The notes: generated by a model not told the origin, from the sequence alone. A stretch of DNA of 14,622 nt from Actinomycetes bacterium (GCA_023460175.1 JAEWRC010000074.1:1-14622); one strand, 5' to 3'; positions 6,488-13,684 are shown, counted from the first letter of the stretch. Translations and numbers: made by a program.

Positions 6488-7696
6488 TCAATCGTCAGCG
6501 TCCTGACCAGCAAATTTGTCGAGCACGGCCCGCACATCGGGGCCGCGGGTATGGCGCTGCAAGTAGTGCTGCTCGGTCGTCGACAACTTCGCGTGCGAGA
6601 GCTGCTGCTGCGCTGCGGCCGGCCCGAGCGTGTTCCGAACCTCCGTAGCCACGGTCCTCCGGAACGACCGCGGCGTGACCCACGACAGGTCGTCGGGAAG
6701 CGCGGCCCGCAGGGACCGACGCAGGTTCGCCAGCGACACCCACCCGCCGTCCCGGGTAGCGAACACCGGGCCGGCCATCCCTGATTCACCGACGAGCGCC
6801 AGGAGCGCCTCGACACCGAACTGGGGGAGCACGATGGTGTGCGCCGGAGCGTTGTGCTTGCGCCCGTCCTGCCGGTGAAGCGCCTTGCCCTCGATACGCC
6901 CGTGGTCGATCAAGGTAGCGCTGATCGTCACGGTCGGCGGATCGGACAAGAGATCGACACTTTCCCACTCCAGCGCCAACACCTCGTTGGGTCGCGCTCC
7001 GGTCGCCGCGAGCAGCTCCACGAACGCGCCCAGCAAGCGCCCTGGCTTCGGCCCGCCCTTGCCGTCCCGGCTCGACGCGTAGGCCGCTACCGCCGTCCGG
7101 ATCCGCCCAAATTCCTCGGCGCTGACCGAGCGCACCGGCACCGGCTCCGCCTTGGTGGTCTGAGTCTCGGTGATCGGGTTCACGGAGACCACGTCGTAGC
7201 GGACTGCTGCCCCGAACATGGCGCGCAAGATGATCCTGAGTTGGCCGGCCTGCGCCGGTGCCGTCTCGGCTACGTCCTGGAGGTGCGCCTCGGCGTGCGA
7301 CGCCGACAGTTCGCGGATGCGTAGCTCGCCGAGTTGTGGCGCGCCGTGGGCGGTCCACAGCGCCCGGTACCGGGTTGTGGTCTGCGGCTTGATGTCGCCG
7401 CGCTTGACCTTGTTCGCCAGCCATGCCTCGAAAAGCTGGGTGAGTGTTGTTTTGTCGTCGATGAGCTGGTCGGCTATTGGTGGGCGGCGTGCGCTGAGGT
7501 GCCGCTGGAGTATGCGGCGTGCATCCTCGGCTGATTTGTCGCTGGAGCGTGCCACGCGTCGGCGCTTGCCGTCGTGGTCCCGCACGTAAATGCTTGCAAG
7601 GTAGCGGGTTTGGGGTTTCCCGGCCTTGTCCTTGAACACTTCTTCACGTTCGGTGATCTTGCCGTGCTCACCGGGGCTCATGCGTTGTCTAGGCAT
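6488..7696 (-). CDS. int: Tyrosine-family site-specific integrase
   Basis: A 402-residue integrase. The N-terminal part (about 30-70) resembles an arm-binding domain, the SAM-like core-binding domain is about 83-180, and the catalytic domain about 190-385. Catalytic residues: R235 in ATGARPNEVLALEW, R346 in TPRSFRRTVATE, H368 in LSHAKLSTTEQHYL, nucleophile Y378. The first position of the HxxR box is Arg343 instead of the usual His, an unusual feature. The ATG at 7696 is chosen because GGGGAT lies about 6 nt upstream; it overlaps the last 8 nt of the XRE gene, so the two are co-transcribed. The gene reads toward tRNA-Arg, the standard position beside attL. Function: integration at tRNA-Arg and, with an excisionase, excision. 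Confidence 0.92.
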   Translation of the reverse strand: MPRQRMSPGEHGKITEREEVFKDKAGKPQTRYLASIYVRDHDGKRRRVARSSDKSAEDARRILQRHLSARRPPIADQLIDDKTTLTQLFEAWLANKVKRGDIKPQTTTRYRALWTAHGAPQLGELRIRELSASHAEAHLQDVAETAPAQAGQLRIILRAMFGAAVRYDVVSVNPITETQTTKAEPVPVRSVSAEEFGRIRTAVAAYASSRDGKGGPKPGRLLGAFVELLAATGARPNEVLALEWESVDLLSDPPTVTISATLIDHGRIEGKALHRQDGRKHNAPAHTIVLPQFGVEALLALVGESGMAGPVFATRDGGWVSLANLRRSLRAALPDDLSWVTPRSFRRTVATEVRNTLGPAAAQQQLSHAKLSTTEQHYLQRHTRGPDVRAVLDKFAGQDADD

Positions 7697-8255
7697 CGCC
7701 GATCCCCAGTTCGTCACGCAGCCGCTTAATCTGGCTGTCATAGAACGCGATCTGTTGCCTATCACGGTCTGGGTCATCGCGCTCCACAAGTGCCCCCCTT
7801 ATGTTCTCGGCATCCTCCAGTTCGCGCCACAATCTCAGGTGCCGCGTATTTTCCAGCCATGACAATGCAGCCGCGCGTTCCTCGTCAGCGGCTTCATTAA
7901 AGCCCGCCGATGGGTGGATTTTCCTCCAGATCCCATGGTCCTCTTCGGCTGAAAACCACTGCACGGCCGTGAACTGCGCACGGTTGGCGCCGGGCAGTAA
8001 TTCGACCGCCTCGTAGTAGGGGCCGGGGTAAACCAACAGCACGGGCGACGTGTTTAAGGCCGCCGCAATGACAATCAGTTCGATGATGTCCAGGCTCTGC
8101 TTCCGGCCACTTTCATAGTTCGCGATCTGCGCCCTGGTGATCGGGTGGCCGAGTTCGGCGGTCCTGTCTGCTAGCCACTGAGCCGACCGCTTCCCTCTCG
8201 CAGCCTTTATTGCGGCCGCGATCCGCGCATGAGCCTCCTGGCTCCACTGTGTCAT
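7689..8255 (-). CDS. XRE-family repressor of the element
   Basis: A 188-residue protein with an N-terminal helix-turn-helix of the Cro/C1/XRE type at about 11-78: SAQWLADRTAE, ITRAQIANYESGR (recognition helix about 40-50), then IVIAAALNTSPVLLVYPG. The C-terminal part has no protease motif that I can see, so it does not look like a LexA/CI self-cleaving repressor; the last 40 residues are charged and could form a coiled coil. The ATG at 8255 fits a leaderless start with TAAGCT 8 nt upstream. The gene is divergent from the excisionase-like gene and overlaps the integrase, the usual layout for a maintenance repressor controlling the early rightward promoter. That role is inferred from position and fold. 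Confidence 0.8.
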   Translation of the reverse strand: MTQWSQEAHARIAAAIKAARGKRSAQWLADRTAELGHPITRAQIANYESGRKQSLDIIELIVIAAALNTSPVLLVYPGPYYEAVELLPGANRAQFTAVQWFSAEEDHGIWRKIHPSAGFNEAADEERAAALSWLENTRHLRLWRELEDAENIRGALVERDDPDRDRQQIAFYDSQIKRLRDELGIGDA

Positions 8256-8265
8256 GGCAACACAG
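8247..8265. promoter_or_regulatory. Inverted repeat over the XRE gene start, candidate operator
   Basis: CTGTGT (8247-8252) and ACACAG (8260-8265) form perfect 6-bp arms around 7 bp that contain the start codon of the repressor. The right arm touches the candidate -10 box TAAGCT (minus strand, 8269-8264). A repressor bound here would block its own leaderless transcript. Assignment is by position only. Confidence 0.4.
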
Positions 8266-8277
8266 CTTAGTTTCCAC

Positions 8278-8306
8278 TTGTGCGGTTGTGAACCTTGGCG
8301 TATAAC
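8278..8306 (+). promoter_or_regulatory. Rightward early promoter of the element
   Basis: TTGTGC at 8278-8283 and TATAAC at 8301-8306 are separated by exactly 17 bp, a sigma-A type layout. The -10 matches TATAAT at 5 of 6 positions; the -35 keeps only TTG. It would start the xis-like gene at 8372 with a leader of about 60 nt. An 8-bp direct repeat CACGACAC at 8316-8323 and 8347-8354, 31 bp apart (about three helical turns), lies in that leader and could be a regulator site. Confidence 0.5.
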
Positions 8307-8371
8307 TTGGATCAGCACGACACGGACTCATCCGAATCAGTGCAACCACGACACAACGAATGGAGGTCCGC

Positions 8372-8536
8372 ATGAACGACTGGAAAGCCGTATCCGCCCA
8401 ACTCAGCGTCGGCCGGTCCAAGGTCTTCGAACTCTGGGCTTCGGGCCAGCTGCCCTCGGTGCGGATCGGCTCGCGTCGATTCAGCACCGATAGGCAGATC
8501 GCCGAGTTCATCGCCCGCCTCGAAGGCGCGGCCTGA
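8372..8536 (+). CDS. Excisionase-like HTH protein (MerR/HTH_17 type)
   Basis: A 54-residue protein made almost only of a winged helix-turn-helix: WKAVSAQLSVGRSKVFELWASGQLPSVRIG is the typical excisionase/AlpA pattern of a HTH followed by a beta hairpin with SVRIGSRR, and IAEFIARLEG is the final helix. GGAGG at 8362-8366 is 5 nt before the ATG. It is the first gene of the rightward unit, divergent from the repressor, where recombination directionality factors usually sit. It could equally act as a regulator of the early promoter. Confidence 0.75.
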   Translation: MNDWKAVSAQLSVGRSKVFELWASGQLPSVRIGSRRFSTDRQIAEFIARLEGAA

Positions 8537-8679
8537 TGCGGGAGTACCCGCAGTTCGAGGACCTGGGCCTATGGCCCGAAGAAGACAGGACGGAAGATCT
8601 CCGGCCCGGAAAGAAAAATGCCCCCGGCGTGGCTGCCACCACGTCCGAGGGCGATCAGAACCGCTCAACCACCAAGTAG
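8536..8679 (+). CDS. Small hypothetical protein (47 residues)
   Basis: The ATG shares its A with the TGA of the preceding gene (TGATG), so it can be read by translational coupling. The sequence is polar and acidic in the first half (YPQFEDLGLWPEEDRTEDLR) and basic or small after that, without a recognisable motif. Support is the overlap and good fit in a densely packed operon; no family is known to me. Confidence 0.5.
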   Translation: MREYPQFEDLGLWPEEDRTEDLRPGKKNAPGVAATTSEGDQNRSTTK

Positions 8680-8693
8680 AGAAAGGCTCTCGC

Positions 8694-9146
8694 ATGACTG
8701 TATCCGAAACCACGTACCCGCCGCTGCCGGCCGGTGCGGACGCGACACCCGAGTTGGCGAACGACTGGCAGCCCAACATCGATGGCAAGCCCGACTACCG
8801 CTGCGTCTGGACGCCGAGCCTGTCCGAGGAAGACATTCGGGGCGTCGTCATCCAGCACGCTGACGGCACGATCCCCGCAGAGGGCGAGGACGGACCGCTG
8901 GTCTATCTCGGGTCCAGCGACTACCGCCCTGACAGTGCTCGTCGCATTGCCGACAACATCCGCTTGGTGGCCGACCAGGTGGACCGATGGGTGGGCCGGA
9001 CTCCGAGTGGGCATGCGCTGCTGGCCGATGCCCGCGCTGCCGTCGAGCGCGCCTACCTGTCAGTCCGCACGGAGGCCGGCAACTCCGGCGATTACCTGCG
9101 GGCAGCGCTGGACTGCATCACCGACGCCCAGGCGGTGACCCGATGA
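8694..9146 (+). CDS. Hypothetical protein (150 residues)
   Basis: AGAAAGG about 7 nt before the ATG supports the start. The protein is acidic and soluble, with no signal peptide or membrane segment. Residues about 35-80 look like a small beta-rich unit (RCVWTPSLSEEDIRG, VVIQHADG, PLVYLGSSD), and 85-150 look helical (SARRIADNIRLVADQVDRW, ADARAAVERAYLSV). I do not recognise it. It overlaps the next gene by ATGA. Confidence 0.7.
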   Translation: MTVSETTYPPLPAGADATPELANDWQPNIDGKPDYRCVWTPSLSEEDIRGVVIQHADGTIPAEGEDGPLVYLGSSDYRPDSARRIADNIRLVADQVDRWVGRTPSGHALLADARAAVERAYLSVRTEAGNSGDYLRAALDCITDAQAVTR

Positions 9147-9358
9147 GCACCTCGTTGTTGCGAAAGGTTGACCGGGAGACGTTCCTGTCTCTTGATCGGG
9201 CCACCAAGTTGCTGGTCCTGCGCATGCTGGATCAACCGACCGCCGCTGACTTCGACGATCTGCGGAACCACCCGAATGCTGTGGCTCTGGCGTCCTGGCT
9301 GTTGGACCTGCCGCCATACCGGCGTGCCGCGAACGAACTGATCGGCGGTGCGCAGTGA
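9143..9358 (+). CDS. Small helical hypothetical protein (71 residues)
   Basis: It starts in an ATGA overlap with the upstream stop and ends in a GTGA overlap with the next start. The sequence is mostly helical with Leu-rich stretches (DRATKLLVLRMLDQ, ALASWLLDLPPYRRA). No motif is recognised. Its place in the early unit before the replication genes suggests an accessory role, which remains a guess. Confidence 0.6.
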   Translation: MSTSLLRKVDRETFLSLDRATKLLVLRMLDQPTAADFDDLRNHPNAVALASWLLDLPPYRRAANELIGGAQ

Positions 9359-9594
9359 GTGCCCCGAAGTTGCGGCGCTGCACCCGGTGCGGGAAACGCT
9401 GCCGCAGCTTCAAAGCCGCCGAGCAGTGGAACATCACGGTCGAACTCGGTGTGATCACCGAGTTGATCTGCCCCGGCTGCCAGACGCCTTTGGAGAACGC
9501 CGAGGCCGCGATCAACGAAGCCACCACGGTCTACGGCGTCCTCGGCGATGGCCGGCTGATCGGCAGACCGAAAGTCGGTGGTGCCTGTGGTTGA
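9355..9594 (+). CDS. Zinc-ribbon protein (79 residues)
   Basis: Two Cys pairs, C9-x2-C12 (with C16 nearby) and C39-x2-C42 (ICPGCQTP), 26 residues apart, are a classic zinc-ribbon. The start is GTG in a GTGA overlap with the preceding stop. The C-terminal half is helical (NAEAAINEATTVYG). Such small ribbons in phage-like elements usually bind nucleic acid or a protein partner. The gene ends 17 nt inside the primase-polymerase start, so the two are translated together. Confidence 0.65.
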   Translation: MSAPKLRRCTRCGKRCRSFKAAEQWNITVELGVITELICPGCQTPLENAEAAINEATTVYGVLGDGRLIGRPKVGGACG

Positions 9595-10351
9595 TCCGCA
9601 GTCGGGAGGTCGGTCCTACGGGGCCGGCCTCCCCGGCCACCTCACCACGATGTTGGGCCACGGCTTCAGCGTCGGCCCGCTCGACGGAAAGGTGCCCTTG
9701 ACCCGGCACGGCATCGAGGACTTCACCCGCGACGAGACAGTGATCCGCGCATGGCTACGCCAATACCCCGGCTGCAACTGGGGAGTCACCCAGCCCGGCG
9801 TGATCTGCCTCGACGTCGACCCGCGCCATGGTGGCAGCGTCCGGGCCCTGAACCTGCGACCCGAGCACGAGACGTTGACGATCAGGACGGGCGGCGGCGG
9901 ATGGCACCTGTACTACCGTCACACCGGCCCCGTACGCGGGAAAGTTCAAGGGCTACAAGGCATTGACGTGAAGTCTGGCGGCCGCGGCTACTTGGTCGCA
10001 CCCGGTTCGATTCACCCGATCACCGGGAAGCCTTATCGGCTGCACCGTGACGCCCCTATCGCCCCTCTCCCCGAACACCTGCGGGCACTGATCGCCGTCC
10101 CCGAGTGGACACCCCCACAGACGCCGGTCCGCGCGTCCGGTGACCGCTGGGACGGCCTTGTCCGCTCCGTCTCCGAAGCGCAACCGGGCAACCGCAACGG
10201 CACCTTGTTCTGGGCCGCAGCACGCGCCGCAGCAGATTCCGCCCCGGCCGCCGTCTACTCCGCGCTCGCGGCGGCCGCACACCAGATCGGCCTCGACACC
10301 ACCGAAATCCAACGAACCATCCAGTCCGCACAACGAAAGGCGGCATCTTGA
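9578..10351 (+). CDS. Bifunctional DNA primase/polymerase domain protein (AEP prim-pol)
   Basis: A 257-residue protein with the archaeo-eukaryotic primase core: GFSVGPLDGKVPLTRHG (29-45), the metal-binding DxD at D79 and D81 in ICLDVDPRHGG, the nucleotide-binding His110 in GGGGWHLYYRH, and the third acidic position D130 in GIDVKSGGRGYLVAPGSIHP. It would synthesise primers for replication of the element. The C-terminal 70 residues are helical and may contact the helicase. In many elements this domain is fused to the helicase; here they are separate genes joined by a TTGA overlap. Several GTG codons (9578, 9581, 9587) could be the start; the first is given. Confidence 0.88.
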   Translation: MVPVVDPQSGGRSYGAGLPGHLTTMLGHGFSVGPLDGKVPLTRHGIEDFTRDETVIRAWLRQYPGCNWGVTQPGVICLDVDPRHGGSVRALNLRPEHETLTIRTGGGGWHLYYRHTGPVRGKVQGLQGIDVKSGGRGYLVAPGSIHPITGKPYRLHRDAPIAPLPEHLRALIAVPEWTPPQTPVRASGDRWDGLVRSVSEAQPGNRNGTLFWAAARAAADSAPAAVYSALAAAAHQIGLDTTEIQRTIQSAQRKAAS

Positions 10352-12441
10352 ACGACAATGTCGTGGCCATCGGCGACGGCCGCAAAAAGCCCACCACCCC
10401 AGTGGCAGCAGCAGGTGACCTGTACCCGCCGCCTGACGCCCCACTTGATGTGGCCCGCAAGTTCTACGCCGAGACCTACGACCACGGCGGTCTGCGCACA
10501 CTGGTGCACTACCGCGGCGACTGGTGGGTCTGGACCGGGCAACACTGGACCGAGCTAGACCACTCCGCGCTGAAATCAGCAGTGTACGAACGGCTCGGCG
10601 CCGCGCACTACATGAAAGAGACCCGCAAAAACGGTGTCGTCCTCAACGAGGAAGAGACCGCATGGAACCCGACGCGCAACAAGATCGCCAACGTCATCGA
10701 GGCCCTGGCCGCTGTCGCCCACCTGGACGCCAGCACGACCACTCCGGCATTCATCGCCGATCATGACCAGATCGGCGATGCCGGCCAGGTCATCGCGTGC
10801 ACCAACGGGCTCGTATCCCTGCACACCAGGCAACTGACCGCGCACACTCCGGCGCTGTTCAACGTCGTGTCGGTGACGTTCGACTATGACCCGCAGGCAC
10901 CGAAACCGCAGGCGTGGCTGGCGTTCCTGGACTCGGTGTGGCCTGATGACCCCGACAGCATCGCCCTGCTGCAGGAGTGGATCGCCTACGTGCTGACCGG
11001 GCGCACCGACTTGCAGAAGATCCTGCTGCTGATCGGGCCGTCCCGCTCCGGCAAGGGCACGATCGCCCGCCTGGTGCGCAAGCTGATCGGACACCTGAAC
11101 GTCGCGGGCCCCACCCTGGCCTCACTGGGAACGAACTTCGGCCTATGGCCGCTGGTGGGCAAACCGTTGGCGATCATCGCCGACGCCCGACTCGGAGGCG
11201 TACCGCAGGCGGTGATCGTCGAACGACTGCTGTCCATCTCTGGTGAGGATCTGCTGACGATCGACCGGAAGAACAAGGCGCACTGGATCGGCACGCTACC
11301 GACGCGGATCATGATCTTGTCCAACGAGGTGCCGCACTTCAACGACTCCTCCGGCGCGATCGCTAACCGGTTCATGGCGTTGCGGATGCGTCGCAGCTTC
11401 CTCGGTGGCGAGGATATCGACCTCGATGCCCGTCTCGCCGCCGAGCTGCCCGGCATCTTGAACTGGGCACTGGACGGCCTGGACCGACTCACCAGCAACC
11501 GTCGCTTCACCATCCCCAAGTCTTCGACAACCGCTCTTGCGACGATGCGGGAGCTGGCCTCACCGGTGGGCACATTCGTACGCGAGTACTGCACCACCAA
11601 CCCGGACGACAGGGTCGAACGCGACACCCTCTACCGGGCATGGCTGATGTTTGCTAACAGCGAGGGATACATCCCCGGAGACAAGGCCCGGTTCGGCCGT
11701 GATCTCAACGCTGTGGTCCCCGGCCTGGGCACTGAGCAGCCACGTATCGGCAACGCACGAATTCGTAGTTACACCGGAATTGCCCTTTTGCCTGTGCCAC
11801 CTGTGCCAGGCAGCGAAACCCCAGCTCAAGCACCTAAAATGAATCCACCCTTACCTGTGCCACCACCTGCGACACTGTTCGCTGACACAGGCAGTGGAAC
11901 AGGCAACGCTCAGAAAAAACCGCAGGTCAATGCCCCTGGCACAGGTGGCACAGGCGAATCTGCATCTCGTTCCCAACTGCACAACGCCTCCGACGAAACC
12001 GGCCGGCCCAAGGCGCCGTGCACGAAGTGGCTTAGGTCCTATCTCCGAACCGTCGATGAAACCACCACTTCAACGTTTGCTCTGCAAGCCGCCGCGAAGC
12101 GGCACGGATACACCCAGAAGGAACTCGCCGTCGCTATCTCAACCACCGGCCTGCTGACCAAGATCGACCGGCAAGGCCACAACCGCATCTACAAGATCAT
12201 CGAGCCCGACGCCGGATACCCCTCCGCTACCGCTTGGGTGCACAGCTACCTCGACGCACTGCCAGCAAACACCGACATCATCGACCAGGGCGCGTTCTAT
12301 ACCGCCGCCGACGACGCCGAGATACCACGCGACACGGCCCGCAAGCTCCTGGTGCGCTCCGGGCGCATCGAGTCGCTACCGGCGCACGGACAGGCCCGGA
12401 ACGACCGTGTCTGGAAGATCAAGCGGGAGGAAACCGCGTGA
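10348..12441 (+). CDS. SF3/D5-type replicative helicase with C-terminal DNA-binding region (Rep)
   Basis: A 697-residue protein. The D5_N-like region is about 30-215 and the SF3 AAA+ domain about 220-400: Walker A GPSRSGKGT (230-238, K236), Walker B-like IIADAR (276-281, D279), sensor N326 in MILSNEVPHF, and arginine-finger candidates R341 and R346. After a D5-type C-terminal region (about 400-480) comes a Pro/Gly-rich linker (482-540) and a final region of about 140 residues that looks like one or two winged helices (YTQKELAVAISTTGLLTKID; DTARKLLVRSGRIESLP). The linker DNA is an iteron-like repeat array. The start is TTG at 10348 in a TTGA overlap; GAAAGG 7 nt upstream supports it. Role: unwinding at the element origin together with prim-pol. 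Confidence 0.9.
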   Translation: MNDNVVAIGDGRKKPTTPVAAAGDLYPPPDAPLDVARKFYAETYDHGGLRTLVHYRGDWWVWTGQHWTELDHSALKSAVYERLGAAHYMKETRKNGVVLNEEETAWNPTRNKIANVIEALAAVAHLDASTTTPAFIADHDQIGDAGQVIACTNGLVSLHTRQLTAHTPALFNVVSVTFDYDPQAPKPQAWLAFLDSVWPDDPDSIALLQEWIAYVLTGRTDLQKILLLIGPSRSGKGTIARLVRKLIGHLNVAGPTLASLGTNFGLWPLVGKPLAIIADARLGGVPQAVIVERLLSISGEDLLTIDRKNKAHWIGTLPTRIMILSNEVPHFNDSSGAIANRFMALRMRRSFLGGEDIDLDARLAAELPGILNWALDGLDRLTSNRRFTIPKSSTTALATMRELASPVGTFVREYCTTNPDDRVERDTLYRAWLMFANSEGYIPGDKARFGRDLNAVVPGLGTEQPRIGNARIRSYTGIALLPVPPVPGSETPAQAPKMNPPLPVPPPATLFADTGSGTGNAQKKPQVNAPGTGGTGESASRSQLHNASDETGRPKAPCTKWLRSYLRTVDETTTSTFALQAAAKRHGYTQKELAVAISTTGLLTKIDRQGHNRIYKIIEPDAGYPSATAWVHSYLDALPANTDIIDQGAFYTAADDAEIPRDTARKLLVRSGRIESLPAHGQARNDRVWKIKREETA
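11791..11954. repeat. Iteron-like repeat array with dyad symmetry, candidate origin inside the helicase gene
   Basis: The 9-mer CCTGTGCCA occurs exactly at 11791-11799, 11800-11808 and 11854-11862, and its reverse complement TGGCACAGG exactly at 11937-11945 and 11946-11954. Copies with one mismatch (TGACACAGG, TGGAACAGG) are at 11883-11891 and 11895-11903, and one with two mismatches (CCTGCGACA) at 11866-11874. The outer doublets form a perfect 20-bp inverted repeat (11791-11810 with 11935-11954). Short A-rich stretches (CTAAAATGAAT at 11834-11844, CAGAAAAAAC at 11911-11920) lie between. This is the structure of an iteron origin. It encodes only the low-complexity linker of the helicase. Origin function is inferred. 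Confidence 0.65.
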
Positions 12442-12728
12442 GCAGCACCTTGGACGACCTTCTCCTGGCCCTCGCCGGAACACCCTCACTGCCCGGTGCG
12501 AAATGCAGACACCGCAGCGCACTCTTTGACGAAGCCGGCAAGAACGAACCGGCCGAGATAGTCGAGCAACGCCACGCCCAGGCCCTCACCCTGTGCCGCG
12601 CGTGCCCTGCCCTCGCGTCGTGCCAACAGTGGTACGACTCCCTGCCCCGCGCGCAACGACCGTCCGGTGTCGTCGCTGGACAAATCACACCCACCGGCCC
12701 CGGCCGACCACGAAAGGAAACCGCATGA
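12438..12728 (+). CDS. WhiB-like iron-sulfur protein
   Basis: A 96-residue protein with the four WhiB cysteines, C23, C53, C56 and C62, in the order C-x29-C-x2-C-x5-C, which bind a [4Fe-4S] cluster. After them PSGVVAGQ (75-82) occupies the place of the G[IV]WGG turn; the conserved Trp is missing. The basic C-terminal RPRK (90-93) is the usual DNA-contact patch. GTG start in a GTGA overlap with the helicase stop, with GGGAGG 7 nt upstream. Host WhiB proteins bind sigma-A and control genes; phage versions such as WhiB of TM4 interfere with host WhiB2. Here it may regulate element or host genes. Confidence 0.82.
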   Translation: MSSTLDDLLLALAGTPSLPGAKCRHRSALFDEAGKNEPAEIVEQRHAQALTLCRACPALASCQQWYDSLPRAQRPSGVVAGQITPTGPGRPRKETA

Positions 12729-12907
12729 GACGCATGAGCGAGCGAGACCTCCACGTCGAGGTCAAACCCGCAGCCGACTTCAACACCAACGAGCCCGCCG
12801 TCGTCCTGGCCATCGGCGGCGCCAGATACGTCTGCTCACTGCCCGAAGCACTCCGCATCGCTAACGCCATCGCCGACATCGCAACACAGAAGAAAGAGCA
12901 ACCGTGA
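12725..12907 (+). CDS. Small hypothetical protein (60 residues)
   Basis: ATG in an ATGA overlap with the WhiB stop; GAAAGGAAA upstream is a good ribosome site. ATG at 12734 is an alternative. The pattern (DLHVEVKPAAD, AVVLAIGGARYVCSL, PEALRIANAIADIATQKK) suggests two or three beta strands then a helix. No family is recognised. It ends in a GTGA overlap with the next gene. Confidence 0.6.
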   Translation: MRRMSERDLHVEVKPAADFNTNEPAVVLAIGGARYVCSLPEALRIANAIADIATQKKEQP

Positions 12908-13032
12908 CCGAAGCCGACCCCATCGCCCAGGCCGCCCCGAGCGGCCGCAGACGCCGCACCGCGGACGACTGGCCCACCCACCGCGCCAAGCGACGCCACC
13001 GCCGCAAGAAACCCACCCCAGCCAAGAGGTGA
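12904..13032 (+). CDS. Very basic 42-residue peptide
   Basis: GTG start in a GTGA overlap. About a third of the residues are Arg or Lys, concentrated at SGRRRRTADDW and RAKRRHRRKKP. Such a peptide would bind nucleic acid or an acidic partner. Evidence is only the overlap chain and the spacing to the next gene; no family is known to me. Confidence 0.5.
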   Translation: MTEADPIAQAAPSGRRRRTADDWPTHRAKRRHRRKKPTPAKR

Positions 13033-13038
13033 CCAACA

Positions 13039-13329
13039 GTGGACCTGTCCCGCGACGAACTCCTAGCAATCGCATTCCTGGTCCACCACCACCGGGCTCG
13101 CCGACTCCCCGTCCCGCACCGCGTCGGCCTCCTAGCCCAACGCGTCGACCACGAACTCCACTGTGCCGCTAGCGGAACCACAGACACACCGCCCGAGCCA
13201 CAGTGGATAGGAACCACAGAAGCAGCACAACGCCTCGGATGCTCCGAACGGTGGGCACGCAAACTCGCACCCCGCCTCGGCGGCCGCCAAATCAGCGGAC
13301 GCTGGCTCATCCCCACCGACCGCATATAA
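13039..13329 (+). CDS. HTH protein with C-terminal excisionase-like domain (96 residues)
   Basis: The C-terminal half (55-96) contains WIGTTEAAQRLGCSERWARKL followed by a hairpin-like GGRQISGRWLIP, the HTH_17/MerR pattern of excisionases and small regulators. The N-terminal half is helical and rich in His and Arg (LVHHHRARRLPVPHRVG). GTG start with AGAGGTGA about 6 nt upstream. It is a second HTH protein of this type in the element and may control the downstream genes rather than excision. Confidence 0.7.
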   Translation: MDLSRDELLAIAFLVHHHRARRLPVPHRVGLLAQRVDHELHCAASGTTDTPPEPQWIGTTEAAQRLGCSERWARKLAPRLGGRQISGRWLIPTDRI

Positions 13330-13342
13330 CGAAGGAAACAAC

Positions 13343-13675
13343 GTGGACGACGACCCCGACGACATCACCGGAGCGTTCCTCGCCGGCGTCGAACAGCGAT
13401 TAGCCGACCTCGACGACGGCCAATTCGCAGCCCTAGCCGCAGCCGTGTTCCACCAAGACAACACCGACCCCAAAGCCCGAGCCCTCGACGCGCTCCGCGG
13501 CTACGTCGGCCAACACACCCACACCACCAACGCCGACACCGGAGCCGACGCCAGCACACCCGCAACGGGCATCGCCGACCTCAAATCCGGCACCACCGGC
13601 ACACCCAACCAAATCACCCAACCCACACGCAAAGACGCCGCCGCAGACGCCCTGCGCCGCTACCGCCACGGATAG
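13343..13675 (+). CDS. Hypothetical protein (110 residues)
   Basis: GTG start with GAAGGAAA upstream. The first half is acidic and helical (DDDPDDITGAFLAGVEQRLADL, GQFAALAAAVF), the middle is Thr/Ala-rich and probably disordered (about 58-92), and the end is a short helix. ARALDALRGYVG (about 45-56) and DAAADALRRYRHG (98-110) look like a loose internal repeat. The DNA is very C-rich. Not recognised. Confidence 0.6.
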   Translation: MDDDPDDITGAFLAGVEQRLADLDDGQFAALAAAVFHQDNTDPKARALDALRGYVGQHTHTTNADTGADASTPATGIADLKSGTTGTPNQITQPTRKDAAADALRRYRHG

Positions 13676-13684
13676 GAAACACCC

